Source: Rhodocyclaceae bacterium
GTDB lineage: Bacteria; Pseudomonadota; Gammaproteobacteria; Burkholderiales; Rhodocyclaceae
Length of the DNA: 6,991 nt
Direction of reading: 5' to 3'
Assembly (NCBI GenBank): GCA_030689585.1
Contig: JAUYFZ010000071.1
Coordinates: 1-6,991 of the forward strand
Positions 6,434-6,991 of the stretch are shown here, piece by piece. Under the pieces are notes generated by a model. The model was not told the origin of the DNA. It did no database searches and saw only the letters and a list, made by a program, of their open reading frames with translations. The position numbers were made by a program, and so were the translations under genes. How positions within the stretch are numbered: the stretch's first letter is position 1; the number at the start of each line of letters is the position of its first letter.

Positions 6434-6991
6434 AACTTGAGCAAGCTGCCAATGACATAATCGCCCGCAGCAATCGGATCATATGCGATCCCCGTTCGCA
6501 ATAGCGCATTCATGTCGGTTAAAAATCCACGATCATTCAGATGATTTTGTAGTAGTTCGATGAATTCATTGCGCGTGGCAACGGTATCCTCTTGTTGCAG
6601 ATAGTATAAGAACAACTCAACAATCTCCGCCGGATTAACTGATGTTTCATCTTTGGTCAATGCCCAGTAAAGATCGAACAAATCTCTACCTCGCCTTCGT
6701 TGAAAAAGAGCGCGCATCTTGGTGCCCAACATCTCGTGTATTTCAAAACCGTTGATTAGGGTGGCGACCATTTCATTGCGGAAAAAATAACTAAAGGGCA
6801 GCAAAGAAATCGGGCGATAAGATTTTCTTTCAGTCACATTCGCTTCGATAACAATCTCCAACGGCGTGCTTCTCGGATCGATCACCGAAGGCACCCGGTA
6901 AATTACACGTAGCACCTTAGAGGGTTTGACCGCGTTTCTCACCGCCAGTTTCACTGCTTGCCATGCCGAACTGGTAGGGTGTCCAAGCACA
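6421..6991 (-). CDS. AbiEii/AbiGii family nucleotidyltransferase toxin, C-terminal part (partial)
   Basis: The last 189 codons of a gene whose start lies beyond the right edge. The segment EMLGTKMRALFQRRRGRDLF, followed by DLYWAL, is the hallmark of the AbiEii/AbiGii nucleotidyltransferase family, in which the Lys and Asp of this region belong to the conserved core. The strand LEIVIEANVTER upstream fits the same fold. The N-terminal GS...DxD catalytic motif is expected outside the window, so activity cannot be judged. AbiEii-type proteins are toxins of type IV toxin-antitoxin or phage-abortive systems and are normally encoded just after a transcriptional-regulator antitoxin (AbiEi), which would also lie to the right. 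The gene ends TAA at 6423-6421. Its base composition is visibly richer in A+T than the cytochrome genes (for example around 6600-6660), consistent with acquisition by transfer. It is a separate unit from the respiratory operon. Confidence 0.85.
   Translation of the reverse strand, partial: VLGHPTSSAWQAVKLAVRNAVKPSKVLRVIYRVPSVIDPRSTPLEIVIEANVTERKSYRPISLLPFSYFFRNEMVATLINGFEIHEMLGTKMRALFQRRRGRDLFDLYWALTKDETSVNPAEIVELFLYYLQQEDTVATRNEFIELLQNHLNDRGFLTDMNALLRTGIAYDPIAAGDYVIGSLLKLLPR

Noticed and set aside
6279..6509. 76-codon minus-strand reading frame across the intergenic gap
   Set aside because: It overlaps the AbiEii gene in another frame, has no recognisable domain, and covers the palindrome and leader structures. 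A chance frame is more likely.

Overview
The window looks like part of a Gram-negative chromosome or metagenome contig. Every gene I can support lies on the minus strand, so the reading order runs from right to left. Exported c-type cytochromes, membrane cytochromes and strong Shine-Dalgarno sites point to a respiring, probably aerobic or microaerobic bacterium. The closest architecture I recall is the 'cytochrome bd-like oxidase plus c-type cytochromes' clusters of nitrite- and iron-oxidising lithotrophs (Nitrospira-like bacteria, some Pseudomonadota). The sequence alone does not fix the phylum.

Right edge (6991-6421): the C-terminal part of an AbiEii/AbiGii-type nucleotidyltransferase toxin gene, cut by the window edge. 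It is visibly richer in A+T than the rest and looks like accessory DNA. A 181-base gap (6420-6240) follows. It holds a perfect 15-base palindrome (a possible operator) and a leader in which two 8-bp hairpins share one arm, just before the ribosome binding site of the next gene.

Main operon (6239 to beyond 1): six tightly packed genes with 4-base ATGA overlaps, one 14-base overlap and one 2-base gap. In order they are: a 580-residue divergent cytochrome bd-like oxidase subunit I with about 14 helices and no CydB; two membrane-anchored monohaem cytochromes c (205 and 255 residues); a 484-residue protein joining two cytochrome c domains, an ethylbenzene-dehydrogenase/NxrC-type haem b domain and a C-terminal anchor; a tandem universal stress protein ending in a PCP_red domain and a CPFAH tail; and the N-terminal 139 residues of a radical SAM enzyme, cut by the left edge.

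My reading is that the first four products form a membrane redox complex with four c haems, a predicted b haem in the periplasm and a bd-like core. Electrons would probably pass through cytochrome c rather than directly from quinol as in classical bd oxidase. The last two genes may help make, insert or protect a tetrapyrrole cofactor: PCP_red is otherwise known from protochlorophyllide reductase, and the radical SAM enzyme resembles the group that includes NirJ and AhbC/D. The complex itself is well supported as a gene set. Its substrate, its direction of electron flow and the cofactor-maturation role are inference.
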